In this document: one piece after another, positions 30,400 through 41,439 of the stretch | How positions within the stretch are numbered: position 1 is the stretch's first letter | Layout of the letters: each line of letters begins with the position of its first letter | Assembly: GCA_963580285.1 (NCBI GenBank) | Contig: OY757017.1 | Location: forward strand, 15,326,538-15,390,537 | Reading direction: 5' to 3' | DNA length: 64,000 nucleotides | From: Lucinisca nassula | Taxonomy: Eukaryota; Mollusca; Bivalvia; Lucinida; Lucinidae | Translations under genes and position numbers: made by a program | The notes under the pieces: model-generated | What the model was told of the DNA's origin: nothing | Databases searched by the model: none | The model's input: the letters and a program-made list of their open reading frames with translations, nothing else

Positions 30400-31058
30400 G
30401 GTTTATTTTACATTATTTAAAGAGGGTAAAACACATTTAGCCATATGGCTAGTCTACCATGTGGCCCTCTGTAACACATTAAAAGAACAAACATATATAC
30501 AATAAATACAAGTACAAACAGAATAAACAAGGACAAATCTATCACATTGTTTGGTTGAATTATACGTAGTAATTTGTATCACAGCTTCTCGTTAAAATAT
30601 CATGAGATAAGATATCTTATTGATAAAAAAAACTGAGGGCGTGTTAAAATCCTATTAAAGGTTAAAAGATATATCGTTTCACATTAATTGGGATGTTAAA
30701 ATGTTTGCAACAGTATCGTCCCAGTAAAAACAATAAGACAATTAAAGTGCATTTGTGAGACTGGCTTTAAAAGCATTCAAAGATGATGGTATCTTAGTGA
30801 GATAGGAAGTGAGTTCCATAATCTCGGTGCTGTGACTGAAAATGAACGATCATATAAGGCATGTATGTTGTTTTGGTAAAATTGATATACATTTTATTTT
30901 GTTTACCCCATGTGTTGGCTTCATCTGCGTCAGTCTGTAAGTTCTAAGCAATAGTTGTACCTATGGATGTGGAAGGCATAGAAGTCGCATTGAAGTCAAA
31001 AATAATAATAATAATTAAAATATATATATAAAAAAAAATAATTAAACAATTTTGTCAG
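30400..31058. other. Non-coding; SINE-T1 tail fragment
   Basis: 30417-30476 (AGAGGGTAAAACACATTTAG..., GTGGCCCTCT) matches the body of SINE-T1. The phrase GAGTTCCATAATCTCGGTGC near 30810 looks like a dispersed repeat. No gene. Confidence 0.45.
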
Positions 31059-31172
31059 CACGAAAACACGCCTATACAAATAACTTATTTCTGCTCAAAA
31101 ATATAGATCGTGCGAACTTGTTGGAAACGCCTCGATGAGGCGTTTCCAACAAGTACCCACAATTTATTTTTC
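31059..31172. mobile_element. Hairpin MITE type II fragment with a variant core
   Basis: Left end CACGAAAACACGCCTATAC, then a hairpin 31117-31153: CTTGTTGGAAACGCCTC-GAT-GAGGCGTTTCCAACAAG. Compared with the usual core, four positions have changed and each is matched on the other arm. The right end of the MITE is missing. Confidence 0.75.
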
Positions 31173-31194
31173 CATGGTCACAATTGCTGGTATC

Positions 31195-33752
31195 TATAGC
31201 TACAGGAAAGATTAAAATCTGGAGCAATAGGAAGAATTCAAATCTGGAGCTATAGGAAGAATTCAAAATCTGGAGCTATAAGAAGTATTCATATTTGGAA
31301 CTATATAAAGAATTCCAATCTGGAGCTATAGGAAGAATTTAAATCTGAAGCTACATGTATGTAGCTAGAGGAAGAATACAAATCTGAAGCTAAAGGAAGA
31401 ATTCAAATCTGATGCTATAGTAAGAATTCAAATCTGAAGCTATAGGAAGAATTCAAATCTGAAGCTATAGGAAGAATTCAAATCTGGAGCTATAGGAAGA
31501 ATTCAAATCTGAAGCTATATGATGAATTCAAATCTGGAGCTATAGAGATAATTCAAATCTGGAGCTATAGGAAGAATTCAAATCTGGAGATATAGGAAGA
31601 ATTCTAATCTGGAGCTATAGGAAAAAATTCAAATCAGGAGCTATGGGAGTAATTCAAATCAAGAGCTATGGGAAAAATTTAAATCTGAAATTATAGGAAG
31701 AATTCTAATCTGGAGCTATAGGAAAAATTCAAATCAGGAGCTATAGGAAGAATTCAAATCTGAAGCTATGGGAGGAATTCAAATCTGGAGCTATGGGAGG
31801 AATTCATATCTTGAGCTATAGTAAGAATTCAAATCTAGAGTTATAGGAAGAATTCAAATCTGGAGCTATAGGAAGAATTCAAATCTGAAGCTATGGGAGG
31901 AATTCAAATCTGGAGCTATGGGAGGAATTCATATCTTGAGCTATAGTAAGAATTCAAATCTAGAGTTATAGGAAGAATTCAAATCTGGAGCTATGGGACG
32001 AATTGAAATCTGGAGCTATGGGAGGAATTCATATCTTGAGCTATAGTAAGAATTCAAATCTGGAGCTATAGGAAGAATACAAAATCTAGAGCTATAGGAA
32101 GAATTCAAATCAGGATCTATAGGAAGAATTAAAAATCTGGAGATATATGAAGAATTCATATCTTGAGCTATAGGAAGAATTCAAATCTGGAGCTATAGGA
32201 AGAATTCAAATCTGGAGCTATAGGAAGAATTCAAATCTGGAGCTATTGGAAGAATTCAAATCAGGAGCTATAGGAAGAATTCAAAATCTGGAGCTATAGG
32301 AAGAATTCAAATCTGGAGCTATAGGATGAATTCAAATCTGGAGCTATAGGAAGAATTCAAATCTGGAGCTCTAGGAAGAATTAAAAATCTGGAGATATAT
32401 GAAGAATTCATATCTTGAGCTATAGGAAGAATTCAAATCTGGAGCTATAGGAAGAATTCAAATCTGGAGCTATAGGAAGAATTCAAATCTGGAGCTATTG
32501 GAAGAATTCAAATCAGGAGCTATAGGAAGAATTCAAAATCTGGAGCTATAGGAAGAATTCAAATCTGGAGCTATAGGATGAATTCAAATCTGGAGCTATA
32601 GGAAGAATTCAAATCTGGAGCTCTAGGATGAATTCAAATCTGGAGCTATTGGAAGAATTCAAATCTGGAGCTATAGGAAGAATTCAAATCTGGAGCTATA
32701 GGAAGAATTCAAATCTGGAGCTATAGGAAGAATTCAAAGTCTGGAGCTTTGGGAGGAATTCAAATCTGGAACTATAGGAAAAATTCAAATCTGGAGCTTT
32801 AGGAGAAATTCAAATCTGGAGCTATAGGAAGAATTCAAATCTGGAGCTATAGGAAGAATTCAAATCTGGAGCTATAGGAAGAATTCAAAGCTGGAGCTAT
32901 GGGAGGATTTCAAATCTGGAGCTATGGGAAGAATTCATATTTGGAGCTATAGGAAAAATTCAAATCTGGAACTATAGGAAGAATTCAAATCTGGAGCCAT
33001 AGTAAGAATTCAAATCCGGAGCTATAGTAAGAATTCAAATTTGAAGCTATACGAAGAATTCAAATCTGGAGCTATGGGAAGAATTCAAATCTGGAGCTAT
33101 AGGAAGAATTCAAATCTGGAGCTAAGGAAGAAATCTAATCTGGAGCTATAGGATTAATTCAAATCTGGAGCTATAGTAAGAATTCAAATCTGGAGCTATA
33201 GGAAGAATTCAAATCTGGAGCTATGGGAAGAATTCATATCTGGAGCTATGGGAGGAATTCTAATCTGAAGCTATAGGAAGAATTCAAATCTGGAGCTATA
33301 GGAAGAATTCAAATCTGGAGCTATAGGAAGAATTCAAAATCTGGAGCTTTGGGAGGGATTCAAATCTGGAACTATAGGAAGAATTCAAATCTGGAGCTAT
33401 AGGAAGAATTCAAATCTGGAGCTATAGGAAGAATTCAAATCTGGAGCTATAGGAAGAATTCAAATCTGGAGCTATAGGAAGAAATCAAAGCTGGAGCTAT
33501 GGGAGTAATTCAAATCTGGAGCTAGCGGAATAATTCATATTTGGAGCTATAGGAAAAATTCAAATCTGGAACTATAGGAAGAATTCCAATCTGGAGCCAT
33601 AGTAAGAATTCAAATCTGAAGCTATAGTAAGAAATAAAATCTGAAGCTATACGAAGAATTCAAATCTGGAGCTATAGGAAGAATTCTAATCTGGAGCTAT
33701 AGGAAGAATTCAAATCTGGAGCTATAGGAAGAATTCAAATCTGGAGCTATAG
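31195..33752. repeat. 25-bp satellite, block 1 (about 100 units)
   Basis: Tandem units of AATTCAAATCTGGAGCTATA plus GGAAG, 25 bp, with scattered changes and few indels. Most units contain an EcoRI site. Higher-order copies exist: 32128-32378 is repeated at 32379-32630 (251 bp), and 31749-31873 at 31874-31998 (125 bp). No spacers, no coding. Confidence 0.97.
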
Positions 33753-34318
33753 ACACATCCAAAGTCTTCGTCACACAAGGTCAAAGGCCATTAGCCTCGT
33801 TTTATCTGGTGGGCAAAAAAAACTTCCGGTTCCATACTCTACCGTTGATGTAGCACGAATTATTTTCTGTAATAACTATTGTTAAATCGTCTTTCTATCA
33901 AAACTGTTTGCCACAAACCCTTTTTGACATTAACTGCTTCTTTTCGTATAAAATTGGATAGAAAATATACATGCCTAAATCTTATTTCCATTCGTTAAAT
34001 AAAGCGCATCGACTACATTTTGGCATGATAGTGGGTAGTTTTATAACGCTTTTAAGGCAACAAAATGTGCGATAAAATGTCAGAAGAGACTGGTTCTATA
34101 TCATTTATTACTTCAAAAACACAAACTGACAAGGATCTGTTAATTTTGTGGAGAAGAAATGAGTTTAATCACACGATAAATATTCGAAATTCTCATTGAC
34201 ACTGCACGGCAACATTCATGTTTTGCCAACCAGATAAAAGAGTACCTCTACAGGGGAGGTAATTGGCGCATGCGCAGTGAAATGTAAACAAGGTCACGTG
34301 TCAAAACATTGGATCCGT
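33753..34318. mobile_element. 566-bp insertion in the satellite
   Basis: CTATAG stands before (33747-33752) and after (34319-34324) the block, and the satellite phase is resumed, so it looks like an insertion with a 6-bp duplication. The ends ACACATCCAAAGTC and AACATTGGATCCGT are weak inverses. Its right part resembles 8508-8572. No open frame of note. Confidence 0.65.
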
Positions 34319-35003
34319 CTATAGGAAGAATTCAAATCTGGAGCTATAGGAAGAATTCAAATTTGGAGCTATAGGAAGAATTCAAATCTGGAGCTATAGT
34401 AAGAATTCAAATCTTGAGCTATAGGAAGAATTCAAATCTGGAGCTATAGGAAGAATTCAAATCAGGAGCTATAGTAAGAATTCAAATCTGGAGCTATAGG
34501 AAGAATTCAAATCTGGAGCTATGCGAAGAATTCATATCTGGAACGATGGGAGGAATTCTAATCTGAAGCTATAGGAAGAATTCAAATCTGGAGCTATAGG
34601 ACGAATTCAAATCTGGAGCTATAAGAAGAATTCATGTCTGGAGCTATAGGAAGAATTCAAATCTGGAGCTATGGGAAAAATTCAAATCTGAAGCTATAGG
34701 AAGATTTCAAATCTGGAGCTTTGGGATGAATTCAAATCTGGAGCTATGGGAGGAATTCATATCTTGAGCTATAGTAAGAATTCAAATCTGGAGTTATAGG
34801 AAGAATTCAAATCTGGAGCTATGGGATGAATTCAAATCTGGAGCTTTGGGAGGAATTCATATCTTGAGCTACAGTAAGAATTCAAATAAGGAGCTATAGG
34901 AAGAATTCAAATCTGGAGCTATGGGAAAAAATTCAAATCTGAAGCTATAGGAAGAATTCAAATCTGGAGCCATCGGAAGAATTCAAATATGAAGCTATAG
35001 TAA
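34319..35003. repeat. 25-bp satellite, block 2
   Basis: Same unit as block 1, interrupted at its right edge by a Penelope-like element. TAGTAA at 34998-35003 is repeated at 38438-38443. Confidence 0.95.
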
Positions 35004-35568
35004 AGTAGAAGTAAAGCAAAGATCAGGAATTGATACAATTAACTTACTCCACCCATAAAAGACACCAAAGGGAAAGAAATACAAACATTAAGCGACCAGA
35101 CCATAATGGAAACCTAAACAAAGGAAGGCCATAAGGACAGTTACTTTCCCACAAAATGGCCATATGGCCATCCAAAACCAAAAGACACAAGTGATACACA
35201 CAGTAAGTAACAAACAACAACATAAATAAATCGCCACAGAAGAGCCGCCTTGGAACGGTCAGTGGAAGATTTCCACCGGGGGGCTTAAATCGATTTTACG
35301 TGGCCACAATCCTCGCCCTTACTTCCGTCGCGATTTAGACAAATAATTTGTTCAGTCCGCATGAAGGCCTCCTAACTCATCAGTGCAACATCTCCGTGAA
35401 CACAAAAATCAAAGAACCACAGAGGTGAGACAACGGTGAGGACTCGACAGCAAGAAACCACTGAAATGCTGGAGCAAAAGAAAACCAACAGTTAGACTCC
35501 GATGAGCCAGACCAGAGACAGAGCATCAGGCACCAACCGACATTATCTCTCTAATTTTCAATAAGCCT
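35004..35568 (-). other. 3' tail of the Penelope-like element
   Basis: Non-coding. Motifs shared with the other tails: GGAGCAAAAGAAAACC, CGCCTTGGAACGGTCAGTG, GTGGCCACAATCCTCG, AAAGGGAAAGAAA, CCCACAAAATGGCC. The last 66 nt (35002-35067) are repeated inside the ORF. Confidence 0.8.
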
Positions 35569-37065
35569 TTACGTTGGAGCCGTCATAGAATCTGAGGCCT
35601 GACCCACCGGCGTGCAATTAAAGAGGGAAGCAAAGTTGCCAACCGTGATTGGGTTAACTACCATGCATGCAGTCTGTCGTATAATATCCATGTTGTACCC
35701 AATCTTTTTATATCGAAGAATGATTTTACGAAATTGGGTGCTGAAGTCATTGCGGTAATATATTTTTCTGAATTTATATGCTAAGTCACCATAAAATTCG
35801 GGTTCCGATAGACCTTGTTGCAGAAGAGATTTAAGTCCAATATTGAATTTTGAAATTAAATCAGAATGGCGTCTATAAAATTTTGAAAAGGCTTTGCGTA
35901 GTTTATGGTACCGATAACCCTGATTAAGGAGTTTAGCCGTTAATAATTTATTACGGGTGTTGAAGTCAGTTACATGACTACACACTCTTGCAAATCGAAT
36001 TAATTGCGAAATATAAACGCCATAGGATGGCACACGAGGAACATATCCTTCCAAAAAAAGGAAAATTTACAATCTCAAAATCAAAGTCATCGCGTTTATC
36101 ATAAATTTTGCACGAAACAAATCCATCTACAATAGATAGATGTAAATCCAAAAACGGGGCCTCGGTATCAGAATAATTTGCTTTATTTAACTGAAGTTCT
36201 AGGGGGTAAATCTGATTGATCAAACCATCAAAATAGGTATTATCAATATTTAATAAATCATCTAAATATCTAGAAGTAGAGCTAAAAGCTTAATAATTTC
36301 AGATTGGTTATCAATGGAAAGCGACAAAATGAAGTCTCTTTCATAACAATACAAGAACAGATCAGCCACGAGAGGTGCGCAATTAGTACCCATCGGAATA
36401 CCCACAATTTGTCTAAATAACTTAGTACCGAATCTAATATAAATATTGTCAAGTAGAAAGGTGAGGGCATCACACACTTTCTGACATGACCAAAGTGTAT
36501 AATTCTTATGCTCTTTAGAAGTGAAAAATGCATTTCTGACATTACATGCAAGATAGAGAGAATCTTCTCTGTGAAAAGCCCATTCAATTAAATCATTAAG
36601 CTTTTCTTTTATACGATTATGAGGAAGTGTAGTGTAAAGAGTGGAAAAATCGTAGGTAGACAGACTAGAAGCACCAAAATGTCTAGATTTCAATTTATTT
36701 AAAACCTCATTCGAATTTTTTATAGACCAAAACAGATTTCTTCCTGATCTTTCAAAGACTTTATCACAATATTTAATTACATGCGTTTTAATAGCTGTAA
36801 GACAGGAAGTTAATAATTTAGAAAGTTCAGTGGTAGTGCAAGAGCTAGAATTTGCAATAAACCGTGCTTTGTAAGGTTTTTGATGAAGTTTTGGTAACCA
36901 GTATAGCGTAGGAAGCTTGTCTTGGCCTTCGTTAACACACCCAGCAAACTTGGTGGCTGAAAGACAAACATGTTTATCTACTATAGCTCTCTCTTCAGCT
37001 AAAGGCTGAAGTTCATAGGCCATAGTACCACCAAGCTCCTGCTTAAGCGTGTTAACATAGTGGAG
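35569..37065 (-). pseudogene. Penelope-like ORF: reverse transcriptase and C-terminal part (two frameshifts)
   Basis: Reverse transcriptase. LPTLYWLPKLHQKPYKARFI precedes the fingers; motif A is STYDFSTLYTTLPH; motif B is IPMGTNCAPLVADL. One base is lost near 36290 (AAGCTTTT), after which the +1 frame gives SRYLDDLLNID, motif C with the two catalytic Asp. An extra T in the run near 36055-36062 forces a second shift before GYVPRVPSYGVYISQL. The C-terminal part (SKFYRRHSDLISKFN, RQTACMVVNPITV) runs to a stop at 35569. The catalytic residues survive, so decay is recent. Confidence 0.88.
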
Positions 37066-37066
37066 C

Positions 37067-37986
37067 CGTCACACAACGACGACGTTGTTAGCGGCCTTGT
37101 CTGCAGGGGCAAAAACAAATTTCCTATGAAATTCTTGAATACCTAGTTTAAGATGACGTAAAGACGTCTTGGGCTTAGGAGATAATAAGTTAGTATTTTG
37201 AGAATAAAACGAAATGCGTTTATTCACTAGTTTTAAAATGCTAAGTTTCCAGTCCTTAAGGGCTTTATGCTCAACATACTCTCGCTTACACCATCGATTA
37301 CCGAATTCATTCAAGGAAGCAGCGATTTCATCTCTACATTTACTGAAATCAATTTTAGAAGGAAACCGATATTTCGGTCCTTTAGAAATTATATTCCTTA
37401 TCCTAGAATCAGGAATAATTTTCAAATTGCCAGTAATTACATGACCAGCAGCAGGATAGCAATACTTTGAGTTTTTACAATCACATGAATCAGGAGTATT
37501 AGTATCAATATCAAGATCTGAAACAAGTTTATTGAAATTAAAAATGATAGATCTAACAGGTTTGTTATATTTATAGCAAATTATAGGTGTTTCAGTATTT
37601 TGAAAATAAGCAGGAATGGAAGAAAGCACCGATCTCTCACGGAAGATACTGGGCAAATCTATAAAATCCATACCCTTATTAATGAAGGATATTTTGAAGA
37701 AATGGCGTTTATGATTAATTTCAGAATCAATGTAAGGACGGAGAGTATGCTGAGTATAAAAAGTAGAAGTAAAACAAAGATCAGGAATTGATACAATTAA
37801 CTTACTCCATCCATAAAAGACACCATAAAGATAGCCTCTAGTTAAGAGAGCCGCATCATATAACTGATGAGAACTATCGTAGAATTTATTCGCCTCGGTG
37901 TCCAGAAGACGTAAAACAGAAACGGGTAATGAACTTAAAAATGAAAGCATAGAGTGGCGTCCATGATTTAATAATATAATTGACAG
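37067..37986 (-). pseudogene. Penelope-like ORF: middle part with Cys motif and 22-residue self-insertion
   Basis: Links endonuclease and reverse transcriptase. DSCDCKNSKYCYPAAGHV is a Cys-rich motif (about 37460-37510), followed by NLKIIPDSRIRN and KGPKYRFPSKIDF. Near its start the residues GVFYGWSKLIVSIPDLCF (37825-37770) are encoded by a 66-nt block almost identical to the element's own 3' end (35002-35067). The frame ends at TGA 37066-37068 after NNVVVV and continues in frame with RLHYVNTLKQELGG. Confidence 0.8.
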
Positions 37987-37989
37987 TCA

Positions 37990-38437
37990 CTTCAGTCTAG
38001 TATTGTTTCGTTTAAACGCACATATTTTACGTTTAAAGTTACCATTTTTCCTGGTGCCGTGAGATCTAGTTCTGCGTTTTCGACATTCCAGGAGTGAGAA
38101 AATATCAAAGTCCGGCATTCTGGAAATATTACCCTCATGATAAATGTTGACATTAAATCCCAGTGGAAAAGGGGTCTGTAAAAATTTAATCCATTTCAGT
38201 TCAGCTTCATGTCTTTTGATTATTTTGAATCTAGATGTAGAATTTGCATCGTAATAAAGTTTTTCCACTGGTTGTATAACAATGTTATTTACAGAATGAC
38301 CTGTACGTCGAAAGTGACGGTACAAGAAAGTGTCAGTTTTCTTAGGCTTACTCATTCTACGATAATGCTCGTTCAATCTAGTTTTAAGCATGCGGTTAGT
38401 TTGACCGACGTACTGCATATTACAGTTTGTAGCACGT
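37990..38437 (-). pseudogene. Penelope-like ORF: GIY-YIG endonuclease part (5'-truncated)
   Basis: Opens directly at the satellite junction with RATNCNMQYVGQTNRMLKTR; YVGQT is the conserved second half of the GIY-YIG motif, and the following LNEHYRRM supplies the usual Arg/His region. FLYRHFRRTGHSVNN and RHEAELKWIKFLQTPFPLG follow, the latter holding a candidate catalytic Glu. A basic stretch (CRKRRTRSH, KRKICAFKRN) precedes a TGA at 37987-37989. The frame then continues into the next part without shift, so the order of domains is native. Confidence 0.83.
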
Positions 38438-39960
38438 TAGTAAGAATTCAAATCTGAAGCTATAGGAAGAATTCAAATCTGGAGCTATAAGAAGAATTCA
38501 TGTCTGGAGCTATAGGAAGAATTCAAATCTGGAGCTACGGGAAAAATTCAAAGCTGAAGCTATAGGAAGAATTCAAATCTGGAGCTATGGGAGGAATTCA
38601 TATCTTGAGCTATAGTAAGAATTCAAATCTGGAGTTATTGGAAGAATTCAAATCTGAAGCTATGGGATGAATTCAAATCTGGAGCTTTGGGAGGGATTCA
38701 TATCTTGAGCTATAGTAAGAATTCAAATCAGGAGCTATAGGAAGAATTCAAATCTTGAGCTATGGGGAAAAAATCAAATCTGAAGCTATAGGAATAATTC
38801 AAATCTCGAGCCATAGGAAGAATTCAAATCAGAAGCTATAGTAAGAATTCAAATCTGGAGCTATAGAAAGAATACAAATCTGAAGCTATAGGAAGAATTC
38901 ATGTCTGGAGCCATAGGAAGAATTCAAATCTGAAGCTATAGTAAGAATTCAAACCTGGAGCTATAGGAAGAATACAAATCTGAAGCTATATGATGAATTC
39001 AAATCTGGAGCTATAGGAAGCATTCAAATCTGGAGCTATTGAAAGAATTCAAATCTCGAGCGATGGGAAAATATCATACATCCAGCGCTATGGAAAGCAT
39101 GCACTTTTTAAGCTAGTGGATTAATTAATATCTAGAACTGTGGGAAGTATACATATCTGGTGTTAGCGGGAGAATTCATACCTAGAGTTTTGCGAAGATT
39201 TTATATCGGGGAGATATTGGAAGAATTCATACATGTACTCAGAATTTTGCAAACATTTCAAATCTGGAACTGTTGGAAGAATTCAATTATTTCGCTCTAG
39301 GAGGAATTTATGACTGAAGCTGGGGGAAGAATTCATTACTTTATGCCTGAAGCTGCGGGAATAATTCATGTCTGGAGCATTCAGGAAAATTCATTTCTTT
39401 CGCTATATGAAGAATTGATGCCTGAAGCTGTGGGAAAAATTCATTTCTTTCGCTATGGGAAGAATTTATGCATGAAGCTGTGGGGAAAGTTCATGTCTGA
39501 AGCTATTGGAAGAATTCATTTCTTTCGCTAGGGGCAAAATCTATGCCTGAAGTTGTGGGAAAAATCTATGCCCGAAGTTGTGGGAAGAATTTATGCCTGA
39601 AGCTGTGGGAAGAATTTATGCCTGAAGCAGTGGGAAGAATTTGTGCCTGTAGTTGTGGGAAGAATTTATGCTTGAAGCTGTGGGAAGAATTTATGCCCGA
39701 AGCTGTGGGAAGAATTTATTCCTGAAGCTGTCGGAAAAATCTATGCCTGAAGTTGTGGGAAGAATTTATGCCTGAAGCTGTGGGAAGAATTTATGTCTGG
39801 AGCTATTGGAGCAACTCATATCTCGAGCTAAGGGAAGAAATTATGTCTAGAGCTAAGGGAAGAATTAATATTTTGAGCTAAGGGAAGTGTCATATTTGGA
39901 CATAAGGGATGAACTCATAACTGGAGCTAAAGAAACAATTCATGTCAAGGAAGAATTTAT
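38438..39960. repeat. 25-bp satellite, block 3, grading into a diverged variant
   Basis: 38438-39075 has the same units as blocks 1-2. From about 39300 to 39800 the unit becomes GAATTTATGCCTGAAGCTGT plus GGGAA, still 25 bp, and is very regular at 39540-39800. Between them and after 39800 the units are worn. The variant block creates a Cys-rich frame that is not a gene. Confidence 0.93.
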
Positions 39961-40025
39961 GTCTAGGGACTCAAGACTGAATTAGAATCAGCAATGGTAA
40001 ACGAGGCCTCTGAAGTTCATTATTA

Positions 40026-40300
40026 CTCACGTGAACAAGTCCGTGAAATAAAGACCCCCTAAACCCCACTTTATATGGAGAAAACTGGGGTTTACGAGAG
40101 AAAACATTATTTTCCTTATTTCTGCTCCAAGACATAGGTTGTGGGTACTCGTTAGAACCGCCTCAATGAGGCGGTTCTAACGAGCACCCAAAACCTGTGT
40201 TTGGAGTATAAATAAGAAAAATATCACACATTTTTATCAGAAAAAATACCTTTTTTGAGGTTATAAAATGCAATATATCACACGGATATGTTATCGTAAT
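40026..40300. mobile_element. Hairpin MITE type I, complete
   Basis: CTCACGTGAACAAGTCCGTG to GGATATGTTATCGTAA. Contains the ACCCCACTTTATATGGAG/CTGGGGTTTACG segment and a hairpin at 40133-40198 (CTCGTTAGAACCGCCTCAAT and its inverse). Confidence 0.85.
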
Positions 40301-40629
40301 GTTAAACAAAAGTAGTCTAAGCTGAGGGCACAATCAAGATTTATGGTCTGCCGGGATCATATCGATGAATCGTTACACAGTGATATTTTAGCTAGAGATA
40401 CTGTATCGCGATACTGTTTCCGTATATCGATACTTTATGATACTTTTGCGTTATATCAACAAATGTCCGAAACACAAGCGGCGCATTTTCTTTTTTGTAG
40501 AGACGCTTACGCCGATATAAATTGTTTATCCATAAGGCAGCTTATATCCAATAAAAACGGTTGTTGTATCTGAAGGGACATGGTAACTTCAGGAATCCAC
40601 GGATATAGAGGATATTTACTTTTTTGAGG

Positions 40630-40745
40630 TGGATACCAAAAACATTTCTTCCAGTGTGTTGACAAAATCCAAATTTTCACGAGTGCGAAGGACGAGTGAA
40701 AATTCGGATGTTTCCAACACACGAGATGAAATATGTTTGGTATCA
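40630..40745. repeat. Imperfect palindrome, about 115 bp
   Basis: GATACCAAAAACATTTCTT faces ATGAAATATGTTTGGTATC, and inside it TCCAAATTTTCAC faces GTGAAAATTCGGA around GAGTGCGAAGGACGA. Non-coding, although an open frame crosses it. Confidence 0.7.
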
Positions 40746-41250
40746 GCCGAAAAAAAAAGTAAATTTTCTTTTTATTTTCTAATTTTATACGGATATTTGC
40801 GGCAATTGATCAATTGTATCGTACGCCACAATTTTGACCAGGCTTGTCATATATGACGTCATAACTGTCAGTTTCAAAACATAAACAGATCGCTATTTTG
40901 AAAACAACATTTTTACAGTTCAAAGAGTGGTTTTCAAGGTATTATACAGAATTATTTTATCGGTAACGCATAACTTTTGGCAAGAAAAAGTAGTCGGGGC
41001 TGCTACTGTGAAAAATAACAAGGTTATACTATGTTTCATATTGTGGACATATCATATATATCTACAGTGTGAAAATATCATATTTATTTGCTTCCGATAT
41101 GCATTGGTTTCACTGTAAAGTATAAAATAAAATGTCATTGCAGTCTGGTCGAGTGCCATGTACTACATTACTTTTTCCCACTTAAATATTGGTACGTATT
41201 TACAGTTATGCCATTCAAATCTATTCCAAACTGTTGCTTACAAAATATAT
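40746..41250. other. No gene seen
   Basis: AT-rich, non-coding on both strands as far as can be read. Confidence 0.5.
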
Positions 41251-41438
41251 TGCGGGTACTAGTTACTCGGAGGCGGTTCTAACGGGTTCTCATAATCTAT
41301 GTTTTGAGCAGAAATATGAAACAACAAATAAAAAAAAAGATTTTTATCTGAAAATGTTCAGTTGTAGTTGGTAAACTTTTCAATATATTTGAATAGGCGT
41401 TTTTTTTTTTTTTTTTGTTTTGTTTTTTTTTCGTAATA
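41251..41438. mobile_element. Hairpin MITE type II, right half
   Basis: GGTACTAGTTACTCGG and GAGGCGGTTCTAACGGG, CTATGTTTTGAGCAGAAATA, then TTTGAATAGGCG, a long T run (41400-41430) and TCGTAATAC. The left arm is mostly deleted. Confidence 0.65.
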
Positions 41439-41439
41439 C

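Larger units (their letters stand above)
35004..38437 (-). mobile_element. Penelope-like retroelement, 3.43 kb, permuted (N-terminal GIY-YIG)
   Basis: Inserted in the satellite with TAGTAA at both sides. On the minus strand it begins inside a GIY-YIG-type endonuclease domain, goes on to a reverse transcriptase and ends in a 560-bp 3' tail (35568-35004). Endonuclease before reverse transcriptase is the permuted order known from Naiad-type elements; canonical Penelope elements have it at the C-terminus. 5'-truncated: the first strand of the endonuclease is missing. Two in-frame TGA codons and two one-base frameshifts. Tails of the same family, without coding parts, occur at 26055, 44665, 46258, 52095 and 63466. 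Confidence 0.88.

Noticed and set aside
37066..37989. Read-through or altered genetic code, because two in-frame stops in the Penelope-like ORF are both TGA
   Set aside because: The same element also has frameshifts, and TGA ends or breaks other transposase frames here; ordinary decay is the simpler explanation.
39310..39725. Cys- and Gly-rich frames with regular spacing
   Set aside because: They coincide with the GCCTGAAGCTGTGGGAAGAA variant of the 25-bp satellite.
31195..39960. CRISPR-like array
   Set aside because: Units of 25 bp are directly adjacent with no spacers, in animal-type DNA with SINEs and mariner; it is a satellite.
40340..40450. ATCGATAC-type palindromes as a regulatory cluster
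   Set aside because: Short, irregular AT-rich inversions with no repeated arrangement; chance is sufficient.
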